DNA of 64,000 nucleotides from Enterococcus mediterraneensis (GTDB lineage Bacteria; Bacillota; Bacilli; Lactobacillales; Enterococcaceae): contig NZ_UWOP01000001.1 in assembly GCF_900604485.1 (NCBI RefSeq), positions 1,473,501 through 1,537,500 on the forward strand, written 5' to 3'. The first letter of the stretch is position 1. Every line of letters begins with the position of its first letter. Of this stretch, positions 43,741 to 53,034 are shown piece after piece. Below the pieces are notes generated by a model. The model made no database searches, was not told the DNA's origin, and saw nothing but the letters and a program-made list of their open reading frames with translations. Both the position numbers and the translations under genes were made by a program.

Positions 43741-44766
43741 ATGGATATAGTCGTATTAGCTGGCGGATTAAGTGATGAACGGGAAGTGTCGTTGTCTTCC
43801 GGCAGTCAGATCGCCAATGCGCTGATGGCAAACGGTCATCGAGTGTTATTGATGGATATTTACGATGGGATAGCAGATTGCCAACATTTTCAAACTGCAT
43901 ACGAGCGTTATCAGGTTGAAACTTATCGTCATGTGATTGCAGAAGAAGCCCCGGATCTTGAAAAATTAAAAAAAGATTCCACTGATCTAGTTGGACCCAA
44001 TGTGATCGATATCTGTAAATCATGCGATATGGTATTTTTGGCATTGCATGGCGGGATCGGTGAAAATGGACAATTACAGGCTTTATTCGATATTTACGGC
44101 ATCAACTATACGGGTTCCGGCTATAAAAGCAGTTTGCTGGCGATGGATAAAAAAATTTCAAAAGAATTGATGGTTTATCATGGGATCAAGACGGCAAAAT
44201 GGCAGGTAGTGACTCGCGAAACGAACATCGAAGAGATCCAATTACCGGCTGTCATCAAACCCAATGACAATGGCTCTAGTATCGGTGTGGAAATCGTGGA
44301 AGATCAGAAGCAGTTGGAACATTCATTGGAAAAAGCGCATCAATATGGAGATACTGTTTTAGTAGAAGAAAAAATTACGGGTCGAGAATTTTCTGTGGGG
44401 ATCTTAGGGAATAATGTATTGCCGATCATTGAATTGATCCCTAAAGAAGGTTTCTATGATTATAAAAACAAATACCAGCAAGGTTTGACAGAGGAAGTCA
44501 CACCGGCAAAATTACCCCAATCATTGACAGAAAAGATGCAGAAAACAGCCTGGCATGTCCATCAAATGTTGGGGTTGTCTGTTTATTCCCGTGTCGACTT
44601 TATGATGAATGATGCAGGCGAATTATATGTGATCGAGGCTAATTCATTGCCAGGAATGACTCCTGCCAGCCTGCTGCCGCAAGAAGCAGAAGCTGCCGGT
44701 ATCTCTTATAATGAATTGTGTGAAAAAATCGTTCAGCTTTCTTACGAGAGATTTACCAATAAATAA
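43741..44766 (+). CDS. D-alanine--D-alanine ligase-like ATP-grasp enzyme, stand-alone copy
   Basis: ATP-grasp ligase joining two D-amino acids. Glu15 equivalent is in SDEREVS, the ATP-grasp segment VIKPNDNGSSIGVE is present, the omega-loop reads FYDYKNKYQQG with the Tyr that selects D-Ala in the second site, and the C-terminal YVIEANSLPGMTPASLLPQ (cited in parts EANSLPGMT and SLLPQ) provides metal and substrate ligands. Lactate-type ligases have His in place of that Tyr. 341 residues. It resembles clostridial Ddl proteins more than the 348-residue enterococcal Ddl, and is not near murF, so it may be a second ligase. ATG 43741 after AAGAGGAAAAG. Not a VanC-type D-Ala-D-Ser gene cluster: no vanXY or vanT nearby. 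Confidence 0.85.
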   Translation: MDIVVLAGGLSDEREVSLSSGSQIANALMANGHRVLLMDIYDGIADCQHFQTAYERYQVETYRHVIAEEAPDLEKLKKDSTDLVGPNVIDICKSCDMVFLALHGGIGENGQLQALFDIYGINYTGSGYKSSLLAMDKKISKELMVYHGIKTAKWQVVTRETNIEEIQLPAVIKPNDNGSSIGVEIVEDQKQLEHSLEKAHQYGDTVLVEEKITGREFSVGILGNNVLPIIELIPKEGFYDYKNKYQQGLTEEVTPAKLPQSLTEKMQKTAWHVHQMLGLSVYSRVDFMMNDAGELYVIEANSLPGMTPASLLPQEAEAAGISYNELCEKIVQLSYERFTNK

Positions 44767-44866
44767 AAAAATACCCGCCAGCGTCAGGCTGGCGGGAAAA
44801 GGGAGTAAAAAAATGAAAAAGTGTTTTGTTAGGGTTATTTATTGGGATGAGTAAACTATAACTGGA
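44767..44866 (+). repeat. Direct repeat copy A: hairpin plus SD plus mini-ORF
   Basis: Hairpin CCCGCCAGC (44774-44782) / GCTGGCGGG (44788-44796), then AAAAGGGAG and a start codon at 44813 opening a 13-codon frame, MKKCFVRVIYWDE, ending TAA 44852-44854. Copy B, 161 bp further on, repeats the same order. Read on the minus strand the hairpin is followed by TATTTTTTTA, so it can also act as a leftward terminator. See the findings for the comparison of both readings. Confidence 0.8.
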
Positions 44867-44929
44867 AAATGTGAAAAAAACGTGACGTTTCTATTTCAAA
44901 AAAGTAAACATCGCAAAATAAACGAAAAA

Positions 44930-45030
44930 AAATACCCGCCAGTGGGTAGCTGGCGGGAAGGAGTTAAAAATGAAAAAGTGTTAGTTAGGGTTGTTTGTTG
45001 GTATGCTTATATAATAAGCAGTAAATGTGA
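44930..45030 (+). repeat. Direct repeat copy B: hairpin plus SD plus mini-ORF
   Basis: Hairpin CCCGCCAG (44935-44942) / CTGGCGGG (44950-44957), then AAGGAG and ATG 44970 opening MKKC followed by TAG (44982-44984). The stem matches copy A while the loop differs, and about 50 bases beyond are nearly identical (GTGTTAGTTAGGGTTGTTTG against GTGTTTTGTTAGGGTTATTT). On the minus strand the hairpin is followed by a T-run (TATTTTTTTT). Ends near a GCTTATATAATAAGC palindrome. Confidence 0.8.
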
Positions 45031-45089
45031 ATAATTTGTGACTAAAACCTTGGAAAGTTGTTAAGAATTGCAAATCTTTTATTGATCGA

Positions 45090-45992
45090 TCAGTTAAGAT
45101 CTAAATCAGATGCGGCAAACGTATCGCCATGTTCCAAGTCGCCGTATTGATAGCCTCGTTCAAACCAAGCGACTCGCTGAGCTGAAGTACCATGAGTAAA
45201 ACTATCAGGTACGACATAGCCTTGCGCTTGTTTTTGCAAGGTGTCATCACCGATCTGGTTGGCTGCAAAGACAGCTTCATTGATGTCGCCAGCTTCTAGG
45301 ATCGGTTGACCTTTATAGGTCTCACCGGCGAGATATTTGGCAAAACAACCGGCAAAATAATCGGCCTGTAATTCTTGACGGACGCTGTACTTATTGTATT
45401 CTTTTTCTGATACTTGCTGGCGGATTTTTTCCATTTGCTCGGCGATCCCCAGTTCATATTGGACGTGGTGTCCTACTTCGTGAGCGATCACATAGGCCAT
45501 CGCAAAATCTCCCGTAGCCCCGAAGTTATTAGATAATTCATCCGCAAAGCTCAGATCCAGATAGACTTTTTGATCACCTGGACAATAGAATGGCCCGATA
45601 GCGGAACTGGCTTGTCCGCAAGCTGAACGGACGCTGCCGGTATATAAGACAAGTGTCGGGTTCGTGTAGTCAAGATTGTAAGTGTCAAAGGTTTCATTCC
45701 AATAGTCTTCTAAATGGGCAAAAACGACAGAAGCAAATTCCGAGGCTTCGTCATCGGCTGGAGCCGTTTGCTGTTGTTGGACGACTGTCGTATCATAGCC
45801 GCCACCGCCAGCTCCTTGGCCTCCTAGAATAGAACCGAGATCGACGTTGCCGCCAGAAAAAAGCAACGAGATGATAACAAAAATAATCATACCGATACCA
45901 CCGCCGCCAAGCAGCCCTCCAGGGATCGAAGAGGAACCAGAACCGCGGCGATCTTCTACATTTGAACTTTGGCGCTCGCCTTTCCAACGCAT
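45090..45992 (-). CDS. Neutral zinc metallopeptidase (YpfJ-type)
   Basis: Membrane-anchored peptidase of the YpfJ/DUF2342-like neutral zinc family. A short N-terminal basic segment with many Gly and Ser leads into one transmembrane helix (GMIIFVIISLLF, about 34-46), then a Gly/Gln-rich stalk, then the peptidase domain with HEVGHH (171-176) and a downstream Glu in RQELQADYFAG as zinc ligand. The C-terminus has the conserved GTSAQRVAWFERGY. 300 residues. It follows the Mga-like regulator gene by 12 bp on the same strand, so both are likely co-transcribed. Substrate unknown. Confidence 0.9.
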   Translation of the reverse strand: MRWKGERQSSNVEDRRGSGSSSIPGGLLGGGGIGMIIFVIISLLFSGGNVDLGSILGGQGAGGGGYDTTVVQQQQTAPADDEASEFASVVFAHLEDYWNETFDTYNLDYTNPTLVLYTGSVRSACGQASSAIGPFYCPGDQKVYLDLSFADELSNNFGATGDFAMAYVIAHEVGHHVQYELGIAEQMEKIRQQVSEKEYNKYSVRQELQADYFAGCFAKYLAGETYKGQPILEAGDINEAVFAANQIGDDTLQKQAQGYVVPDSFTHGTSAQRVAWFERGYQYGDLEHGDTFAASDLDLN

Positions 45993-46004
45993 ATCATCAC
46001 ATCC

Positions 46005-47498
46005 TTATTGATTTATTGCGGTATATAGATTGCGAAGTGTCTTGTAAAGTACAATAGATTGTTCGTCCTCTCCAGAGTAATCCCATAAGAAAACGTTGAG
46101 ATCCGGATACGTATTTTTCAATAGCAGCGAAGAACTGATCACAAGATCATACTCTCCTTTATGTTGTTCATCATAAGGTGATACATCCACAAAGTGAAGG
46201 TCTTCCAAAAATTGATAGAGATTCTTGACTAACAGATAGTTGTGTTCTAGAGCGATACCGACAGTGACTTTTTGCGATGTTTTCGCACGATCGTAAAGAG
46301 GCAGCAGCACATCTTTAAAGGCTTTAGTGATCAATAACTGTGTCTGGTCATTGATATAGGCATAATCAGGTGTTTCTTTATACGTATCAAAGAATTCAAA
46401 GATCTTTTCTTCCATTTCGTGGACAAAAGCATCTTTTTTCCGAGGTGCGACTACCAGACGCTGGATGATCGGGAAGGGCTGTTTAAATACATAAAAAGCA
46501 AAACTGATATTCAGCAGATTCCCCCAGACGATCGGCTGATCCAAGACTTCCGGATTGTCTTGGAAATAGGTTTCCTTAGCAAAAGCGATAAATGATTCCA
46601 CCATCGGATAGACAGGGTTTTCTCGGCTGGAGAAATCTGTGATCGTCTGTTGCAATGAAGGATCATCTTCACGAGTATAGAAAGGTACGAAATGAGCTAA
46701 AAAGTAGATGAAACTTGTTTCGGCTTTGTTTTGTCGTGTTGTCAATTGACCGTCAAAATGCTTGTTCAAACGATTGAAATCGTAATAAGGATTTTTTTGC
46801 ATCAAGAAATTGTATGCAGAATCATATTTGACGAATTGCTGTTTGCTGATTCGTGAGAGGAAGATCGCCGCAAAATACCGCAACTCTAAGCGACCCAAAT
46901 AAGTTCGACTCAATGGAAAATATTCTGAGAACTCGGTCACCAATGCTTCTGCTTTTTCTTCAGAAACAGCAAAGGGCCAATCCAATCCTCGTGCACCTAA
47001 CCAGATCATATTGAACAACGCTAAACGAACCATCCGTTCATCGCCGACGATCCCAGCTTCAGTATAAGTGAAACGGATATGGAAAGTCTTCAAATGTCTT
47101 TTTAACTTGTCGATTTTACGGGCAACAGTCGAACGGCTGGACTCATAGCGTGTACAGAAATCATCGATCGTCGGGTTTTCTTCATTTAGAAAATATAAAA
47201 CAAATTGGAATGGGATCGAGTGTTTCAAGAGATAGTACCGATAATTATCTAAGCTGCAGGACAGATTGAGACAGTTTAGTTTTCCGGCTCCGATGAAAAT
47301 CGACTGATGGTTAGGATCGATCTCAGATAATTCTGTGTCGATTTCCGTCAGGTCAATGACCGTTTGTTGATAATTCAAATCCATTTCGCTAGCTAATTGT
47401 GATATCGGATAACTGGGGCGACCAACTGCCATAAGATTTTTAAACAACCGATACTTCATTAAAGTAGACGAATCCATTATTAACTCTTCATATAACAT
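46005..47498 (-). CDS. Mga/HTH-domain transcriptional regulator
   Basis: 497-residue regulator of the Mga/AtxA type. Two N-terminal winged helix-turn-helix segments (about 15-65 and 95-140, the second YESSRSTVARKIDKLKRHL, cited as RSTVARKIDKLK), then helical PRD-like domains with possible phosphorylatable histidines, and a C-terminal EIIB-like region (VGIALEHNYLL, YDLVISSS). In streptococci and enterococci such proteins link sugar availability to virulence or stress genes. ATG 47498 after AGGAAGG. The downstream metallopeptidase gene is the obvious candidate target, by proximity only. Confidence 0.85.
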   Translation of the reverse strand: MLYEELIMDSSTLMKYRLFKNLMAVGRPSYPISQLASEMDLNYQQTVIDLTEIDTELSEIDPNHQSIFIGAGKLNCLNLSCSLDNYRYYLLKHSIPFQFVLYFLNEENPTIDDFCTRYESSRSTVARKIDKLKRHLKTFHIRFTYTEAGIVGDERMVRLALFNMIWLGARGLDWPFAVSEEKAEALVTEFSEYFPLSRTYLGRLELRYFAAIFLSRISKQQFVKYDSAYNFLMQKNPYYDFNRLNKHFDGQLTTRQNKAETSFIYFLAHFVPFYTREDDPSLQQTITDFSSRENPVYPMVESFIAFAKETYFQDNPEVLDQPIVWGNLLNISFAFYVFKQPFPIIQRLVVAPRKKDAFVHEMEEKIFEFFDTYKETPDYAYINDQTQLLITKAFKDVLLPLYDRAKTSQKVTVGIALEHNYLLVKNLYQFLEDLHFVDVSPYDEQHKGEYDLVISSSLLLKNTYPDLNVFLWDYSGEDEQSIVLYKTLRNLYTAINQ

Positions 47499-47532
47499 AA
47501 AAACACCTTCCTATACCTTACTCCTTAATAAT

Positions 47533-47561
47533 ATTGTATCTTTTTTTTTGATAACTGTCAG
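47533..47561 (-). promoter_or_regulatory. Promoter of the Mga-like regulator gene
   Basis: On the minus strand: CTGACA, 17-bp spacer containing nine A, TACAAT (47533-47538). The upstream GTCAACTGACAG looks partly symmetrical. Confidence 0.6.
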
Positions 47562-47571
47562 TTGACAGGAC

Positions 47572-47598
47572 TATAAAGGACTTTTGCGTGCAAAAGCC
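47572..47598 (-). terminator. Terminator of brnQ
   Basis: On the minus strand: GGCTTTTGC / GCAAAAGTCC hairpin with a two-base loop, then TTTAT. Weaker T-run than the others. Confidence 0.6.
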
Positions 47599-47602
47599 TG
47601 AT

Positions 47603-48949
47603 TTATTTCGCCTTTTTACTAAATACGCTCCAAATCAGCCCAACCACAAAGCCGACAGCAGCTGGAACGATCCAGCCCATACCGATAGTGAAAAACGGCA
47701 GATATTTTTCAGCGATAGAAAGCAGTGAGTCAACCAAACTCAAATTTCTGACAGCAGCCGGGGCAGCGTTCAATCCATCCAAGATGGAGGCGATGAATGT
47801 AAAATAAGTGGTCAGACGGTAGACGATTCCTTCGTGTTTGAACAATGGGCTGAGCAGTGCCAATAAGATCAGCGTGATAGCCAATGGGTAAACAAACATC
47901 AAGACCGGCGTCGAAAATTCAATGATCTTAGTCAAACCGACATTTGCGAAAATACCAGGTAGAAGACTGGCGATCCCAACAAATAAAGCGTAGCTTCTGC
48001 TAGGTAAAAGCTCGACAAAGGTTTCAGCAAAAGCTGTGATCAAACCGATCGCTGTTTTTAAACAAGCGATGATCACAATAAAAGCCAACAACAAACTGCC
48101 GGTTTTTCCTAAATAAAACGAAGCGATTTGCGCAAGAGCAATTCCGCCGTTTTCGCTGATGGGGAATTTTCCTAAGCTCATAGTTCCCATGAAAGAAAGC
48201 AGTGTATAAATGATCCCCATCAATAAAATACTGATAGAACCGGATTTTACGGTATCGATTGCGATGGTTGCCGGTTTTACAACGCCCATATTTTTGATCG
48301 TGGTAACAATAATGATCCCAAATGCCAGTGAAGCTAAGGCATCTAACGTATTATAGCCTTGAGTGATGCCGGTGAAAAATGGATGTGCTTGATAGCTTTC
48401 TACGACAGGGGCTGTTGTGATTTCCCCCATTGGTTGAAGAAAAGCCAGTAACAGCAAAAATCCTAATAACAGTAAAAACAAGGGATTCATGAATTTTCCT
48501 ACGTAATCAAGGATCTTGGTGGGTTTGCGGGAAAACCACCATGCGACACCAAAAAACAAAATACTGAACACAGCCAGCATGATCGGCTGTGATTCCGCAG
48601 CAAGAAATGGGGCGACCCCAATCTCAAAGGAAGTCGTCGCTAAGCGGGGCAAAGCGAAAAAAGGACCGATTACTAGATAAAGAAGGATCGTAAAGATCAT
48701 CCCATAGCGCTTGTTGACCCGTGTTGCCAGATCATAGACACCGCTGCTTTGGGACATACCGATGGCGATCACCCCTAAAAAAGGCAGTCCGATACCAGTG
48801 ATCAAAAAGCCAAGATTGGCTAATGTGATCGCCTGTCCGGCTTCTTGCCCCATATGCACAGGGAAGATCAGATTACCCGCTCCAAAAAACAAACCGAACA
48901 GCATCGAACCGATAAATAAATAATCTTTTAATCTCAGTTTTTTCTCCAT
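47603..48949 (-). CDS. brnQ: Branched-chain amino acid transporter BrnQ
   Basis: Sodium- or proton-coupled LIV-II carrier importing leucine, isoleucine and valine. About 12 hydrophobic helices; the first contains the family signature [17 protein letters not shown] and later [13 protein letters not shown] is typical. 448 residues. ATG 48949 follows ATGGAGTACAG. The 138-bp gap to the upstream permease gene allows an own promoter but none is convincing; TTGTTA-17-TACTAT would start transcription too close to the ribosome binding site. Confidence 0.93.
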   Translation of the reverse strand: MEKKLRLKDYLFIGSMLFGLFFGAGNLIFPVHMGQEAGQAITLANLGFLITGIGLPFLGVIAIGMSQSSGVYDLATRVNKRYGMIFTILLYLVIGPFFALPRLATTSFEIGVAPFLAAESQPIMLAVFSILFFGVAWWFSRKPTKILDYVGKFMNPLFLLLLGFLLLLAFLQPMGEITTAPVVESYQAHPFFTGITQGYNTLDALASLAFGIIIVTTIKNMGVVKPATIAIDTVKSGSISILLMGIIYTLLSFMGTMSLGKFPISENGGIALAQIASFYLGKTGSLLLAFIVIIACLKTAIGLITAFAETFVELLPSRSYALFVGIASLLPGIFANVGLTKIIEFSTPVLMFVYPLAITLILLALLSPLFKHEGIVYRLTTYFTFIASILDGLNAAPAAVRNLSLVDSLLSIAEKYLPFFTIGMGWIVPAAVGFVVGLIWSVFSKKAK

Positions 48950-49087
48950 ATTCTGTACTCCATAGTAAAGTATTTTTCCTAAAATAACAAAAGAAAATAA
49001 GTTGTGTCATGATATTTCTAACAGGCCGGTAAATTGAAAATCCACAGAACCAAAATTCATTAGATGCTTCTATCACAACAAGTACTG

Positions 49088-50434
49088 CTAGTGATTCTTT
49101 TCAAATTTAAAATAATAGATGATCCACAGCAAAACGAACCATAATGGTGTCACTAAAGCTGAAAGACGTGTTTCAGGTGAGAATAATAAAATGCCGGCAA
49201 TGAAAAGTAAAAACGCAAATATCAAGTAATTGCTTAATGGATATAACGGCATCTTAAATGGATGCTGTTTCTTTCCCCGCATACTGCGGCGGTATTTCAT
49301 GTGGGTGAAGACTAAAACGCCCCAAACAAAAAGGAAACACGTTGTTGCGATACTAGTGACTATCGTAAATACTTGGTCTGGCATAAAGTAATTCAAGACA
49401 ACGGCCACAAAGATGACCAGCGCAGAAGTGAATAAAGCTTTTCCAGGGACTTTATGTGAAGTCAGTTTGGTAAATGAAGCAGGCGCACTGCCTTCTTGCG
49501 CTAGTGATAACAACATTCGTCCGGTACTGTAGATGGCGCTATTGCAGGCAGAAGCGGCCGCACTTAAAACCACGACATTAATGACAGTGGCTGCGGCGGT
49601 GATCCCGATTTCGGAAAAAACTTCGACAAAAGGACTCTCACTGGTGACTAAACTGTCCCATGGATAGATCGCCATGATAGCAAGCAGGGAACCGATATAA
49701 AAAAGAATGATCCGGATAGGAATATTATTGATAGCTTCCGGCAGCACTTTTTTAGGATTTTCCGTTTCACCGGCGACCAGACCCACTAATTCGATCCCGA
49801 CAAATGCAAAAGTAACCATTTGGAAAGAAAGTAAAAAGCCGTTTGTTCCTTTAGGAAACCAGCCGCCATGGCTCCAGATATTTGAGATCTTTACTGGTCC
49901 CATCGATGTTTGATAGCGAGTCACTACCATATAGGCTCCTACTGCGATCAGTGCCACGATTGCCACGACTTTGATCAATGCAAACCAGAACTCCAATTCA
50001 CCAAATAAAGAAACTGCGATCAGATTCAACGACAACAACAGGACTAACGCGATGATCTCCGGCAGCCATTGGGGGAGATTGGGCAGCCAATACTGAGTAT
50101 ATAATCCGATAGCGGTCAAATCAGCCATTGCGATGGAGATCCAGCAAAACCAGTAGGTCCAACCGGTGATGAATGCCCATTTTTTTCCTAGGTACTCAGC
50201 GACAAAATCCAAAAAGGAATGATTGTCGACATTTGATAATAATAATTCTCCTAACGCCCGCATGATCAAGAAACAAATACCGCCAGTGATCATGTAAGCT
50301 AATAATATTGATGGCCCCGCCAAATGGATCGATTTGCCGGACCCCAGGAAGAGGCCTGTTCCGATCGCTCCGCCAATCGAGATCAGCTGAACATGCCGAT
50401 TTTTTAAACCACGTTCTAATTCTTGTTTTTCCAT
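49088..50434 (-). CDS. Amino acid permease (APC superfamily, AAT type)
   Basis: Proton-coupled amino acid importer. Twelve predicted helices; the N-terminal cytoplasmic part reads ELERGLKNRHVQLISIGGAIGTGLFLGSG (cited as RGLKNRH and GGAIGTGLFLG), the hallmark of AAT-family permeases for GABA, proline, aromatic or basic residues. Substrate cannot be fixed from sequence. 448 residues. The ribosome binding site is weak. Neighbouring transporters for branched-chain and probably lysine uptake suggest an amino-acid uptake island. Confidence 0.9.
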   Translation of the reverse strand: MEKQELERGLKNRHVQLISIGGAIGTGLFLGSGKSIHLAGPSILLAYMITGGICFLIMRALGELLLSNVDNHSFLDFVAEYLGKKWAFITGWTYWFCWISIAMADLTAIGLYTQYWLPNLPQWLPEIIALVLLLSLNLIAVSLFGELEFWFALIKVVAIVALIAVGAYMVVTRYQTSMGPVKISNIWSHGGWFPKGTNGFLLSFQMVTFAFVGIELVGLVAGETENPKKVLPEAINNIPIRIILFYIGSLLAIMAIYPWDSLVTSESPFVEVFSEIGITAAATVINVVVLSAAASACNSAIYSTGRMLLSLAQEGSAPASFTKLTSHKVPGKALFTSALVIFVAVVLNYFMPDQVFTIVTSIATTCFLFVWGVLVFTHMKYRRSMRGKKQHPFKMPLYPLSNYLIFAFLLFIAGILLFSPETRLSALVTPLWFVLLWIIYYFKFEKNH

Positions 50435-50526
50435 AAATTATTCATCCTAACTTTTATCATACCCGCCTATTTTAGCGAAATTTTCAGAAAATTACAATTG
50501 TCAATAAATATTTTTAGTTTTTAGAC

Positions 50527-50560
50527 GAAAAAACTGGCTTATCGATACCGACAAGCCAGC
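50527..50560 (-). terminator. Terminator of the ABC importer operon
   Basis: On the minus strand: CTGGCTT / AAGCCAG hairpin (arms 50553-50559 and 50534-50540) followed by T7. Confidence 0.88.
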
Positions 50561-50574
50561 TTGATAACAATTGA

Positions 50575-51309
50575 TTATAACACACGATGTAAAAATTCTT
50601 TGGTCCGTTCTTCTTTAGGATTCACAAAGATATCTTCTGGTGTGCCTTCTTCTGCGATCACACCTTTATCCATGAAGATAACGCGATCGGAAACTTCTTT
50701 AGCGAAACTCATTTCATGGGTTACGATGATCATCGTCAAACCAGTGTGTGCCAAGTCGTCCATCGTTTTTAGAACTTCTCCCACCATTTCTGGGTCAAGG
50801 GCAGAAGTCGGTTCATCAAACAGCATAACATCTGGTTCCATCGATAGGGCGCGGGCGATAGCGACACGTTGCTTTTGTCCGCCGGAAAGCTGAGAAGGTC
50901 GGGCATCCACGAAACGTGACATACCGACTTTTTCAAGATTTTCTAGAGCAATCTTTTTCGCTTCCGCTTTGTTTCTTTTCAAGACCGTTGTTTGACCGGT
51001 CATGCAGTTTTCCAAAACGTTCATATTGTTGAACAAGTTGAAAGATTGGAAAACCATTCCTAGGTTGGTACGGTATTTTGATAAGCTGTAATCCGCATCT
51101 AGAACATTTTTTCCTTTATAGACGATCTCGCCGCTGGTTGGTTTTTCCAGAAGGTTGATACAGCGAAGCAGTGTCGATTTACCAGAACCGGAGGAACCGA
51201 TGATAGTAACGACTTCTCCTTGATTGACTTTAACATTGATATCTTTTAAAACTTCATTTTCACCAAAGCTTTTTTTCAGGTGATTGATTTCGATGATTGT
51301 GTTTGACAT
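50575..51309 (-). CDS. Amino acid ABC transporter ATP-binding protein
   Basis: Polar amino acid (GlnQ/ArtP-type) ATPase. Walker [10 protein letters not shown], signature LSGGQKQR, Walker [13 protein letters not shown] and the switch histidine in IIVTHEM are all present; 244 residues. ATG 51309 follows AGGAGGCAGAC. It is 12 bp downstream of the fused receptor-permease gene and shares its promoter and lysine riboswitch, so lysine or another basic amino acid is the predicted substrate, although such proteins are usually annotated as glutamine transporters. Confidence 0.92.
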   Translation of the reverse strand: MSNTIIEINHLKKSFGENEVLKDINVKVNQGEVVTIIGSSGSGKSTLLRCINLLEKPTSGEIVYKGKNVLDADYSLSKYRTNLGMVFQSFNLFNNMNVLENCMTGQTTVLKRNKAEAKKIALENLEKVGMSRFVDARPSQLSGGQKQRVAIARALSMEPDVMLFDEPTSALDPEMVGEVLKTMDDLAHTGLTMIIVTHEMSFAKEVSDRVIFMDKGVIAEEGTPEDIFVNPKEERTKEFLHRVL

Positions 51310-51321
51310 GTGTCTGCCTCC

Positions 51322-52923
51322 TTATTTTTCTTCTGGCACGATTTCTTCGGCTTCATCTAACTGCACATAAGAAGCTGGTCCATCGATTCGTTTTTCTACA
51401 AGGCGTAAAATCCGGGTGATCACGAAGGTCATCACAAGGTAGATGAGCCCGATGATCGTAAAGACTTGGAAAAATTGGAAGTTTGCGCCAGAGGCCGAAT
51501 TTCCTTGGAAAAACAAGTCGGCTACGCCGATAACACTCAATACGGAAGTATCTTTGATATTGATAACAAATTCATTCCCGGTAGCAGGCAAGATGTTGCG
51601 TAATACTTGCGGCAGGACGACTTTACTCATTGTTTGTCCATGAGTCATCCCGATGGCTTGAGCGGCTTCAAACTGTCCTTCATCAACAGCGAAGATCCCA
51701 CCGCGAACGATCTCAGACATGTATGCTCCAGTATTGATAGACAGGATTAAAAGCGCCGCAACTGTTTTGTTCAAATTAAGCCCAAAGACCATTGCCACAC
51801 CGTAGAAAATAACCATCGCTTGTACCATCAATGGTGTGCCGCGGAAAACTTCGATATAAAGCGAAAGCAGCCAATTTGCCAGTCTTTGGAAAAATGCTGT
51901 GATTTTATTTTCAGATTTAGGGATCGTACGGAAAACACCGATCAGTAAACCGATGATCGTTCCGGCGATCGTACCAAACAATGCGACACCTAATGTTAAG
52001 ACGGCACCCCGCAAGAACATCATACCGTATTGTTCGATGATTTTTTTGAAATCACCAATCAGGCCAGTATCTTCTTCTTCATCAGAAGTTGCTGCCGGCT
52101 GATCAAGAATCGCTTGATCCATCAAATCGACCCGATCAGCTGAAGAGATACCAGCTAGGATCCCATTGACTTTTTGGACATCAGGATCGCCTTTACGCAT
52201 CCCAACGGCCACTTGTACATCTTCAGGATTGGTTTCAAAACCTTGACCATCTTCAAATTCGATCATTTTCATGTTTTTGTCGACACTTTCAGCGGTCACG
52301 CCTTCTGGACGTTCGCTGACATAGCCGTCGATCACACCAGAAGATAAGGCGGTCCGCATTGCTGAAAAGTTATCCATCGCCTGTTCTTTTTTGACATCAG
52401 GGATCTGATCGATAACATTATAGTGGAATGTGTTCAGCTGCGCAGTGATCGACGCACCAGCGAAATCTTTTAAGCTTTTGGCATTTGCATAATCGCTGTC
52501 TTTACGAGTCACAATGACTAGTTGAGATTCATAGTAAGGATCGGTAAAATCGATCTCTTTTCTCCGTTCGGCAGTTGGCGACATCCCGGCGATGATCGCG
52601 TCGATCTTGCCGGCTTTTAAGGCTGGCGCCAAACCGTCCCATTTGATTTGCTGGACGACTAATTTTTTCCCGAGACCGTCAGCGACTTTTTTGGCGATCT
52701 GAACATCATATCCGCCGGCATAAGCCTGCTGACCTGAAATCTTGACTGCACCGTTTGCATCTGTTTGTTGGGACCAGTTAAAAGGAGCATAGCCCGCTTC
52801 TAATCCGACCCGAAACTCATCAGCGGGTGTTTTTTCATCTGCCGATGCTGTCAGAGCGCCTCCTAAACTAAAGATTGAAATCAAAAATGCTAATAATACT
52901 GTTACCGAAACCGTTTTTTTCAT
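51322..52923 (-). CDS. Amino acid ABC transporter, fused binding protein and permease
   Basis: One polypeptide joins a substrate-binding domain (SBP_bac_3, about residues 30-260) to a membrane permease domain (about 290-520), an arrangement common in Lactobacillales. A Sec signal peptide (MKKTVSVTVLLAFLISIFSL) leads in; the permease has the EAA loop GMTHGQTMSKVVLPQ cited as AAQAIGMTHGQT. 533 residues. ATG 52923 after AAAGGAG gives that signal peptide; a frame to 52941 adds six residues. The lysine riboswitch upstream argues for a lysine importer. Confidence 0.92.
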   Translation of the reverse strand: MKKTVSVTVLLAFLISIFSLGGALTASADEKTPADEFRVGLEAGYAPFNWSQQTDANGAVKISGQQAYAGGYDVQIAKKVADGLGKKLVVQQIKWDGLAPALKAGKIDAIIAGMSPTAERRKEIDFTDPYYESQLVIVTRKDSDYANAKSLKDFAGASITAQLNTFHYNVIDQIPDVKKEQAMDNFSAMRTALSSGVIDGYVSERPEGVTAESVDKNMKMIEFEDGQGFETNPEDVQVAVGMRKGDPDVQKVNGILAGISSADRVDLMDQAILDQPAATSDEEEDTGLIGDFKKIIEQYGMMFLRGAVLTLGVALFGTIAGTIIGLLIGVFRTIPKSENKITAFFQRLANWLLSLYIEVFRGTPLMVQAMVIFYGVAMVFGLNLNKTVAALLILSINTGAYMSEIVRGGIFAVDEGQFEAAQAIGMTHGQTMSKVVLPQVLRNILPATGNEFVINIKDTSVLSVIGVADLFFQGNSASGANFQFFQVFTIIGLIYLVMTFVITRILRLVEKRIDGPASYVQLDEAEEIVPEEK

Positions 52924-52981
52924 AACTTTCTCCTTTGTCATTTAATTGAACGAGATAAGGCAATAGGGCTGGCAACGTCGA

Positions 52982-53022
52982 TAAAAAAAGACAGCCGTAC
53001 CCTATGAAAAGGAACGGCTGTT
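52982..53022 (-). terminator. Riboswitch-controlled terminator
   Basis: On the minus strand: CAGCCGT / ACGGCTG hairpin followed by T7, lying between the lysine aptamer and the start codon. Lysine binding should favour this hairpin and stop transcription. Confidence 0.88.
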
Positions 53023-53034
53023 GACTGTTTTTGA

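Noticed and set aside
43741-44766. vanC-type D-Ala-D-Ser ligase
   Set aside because: Sequence differs from VanC and no vanXY, vanT or vanRS genes follow.
44774-44957. CRISPR array
   Set aside because: Only two copies, 161 bp apart, hairpins with A/T-rich flanks and no cas genes.
48960-49087. T-box leader before brnQ
   Set aside because: Only 138 bp between genes, without specifier stem or the conserved T-box sequence.
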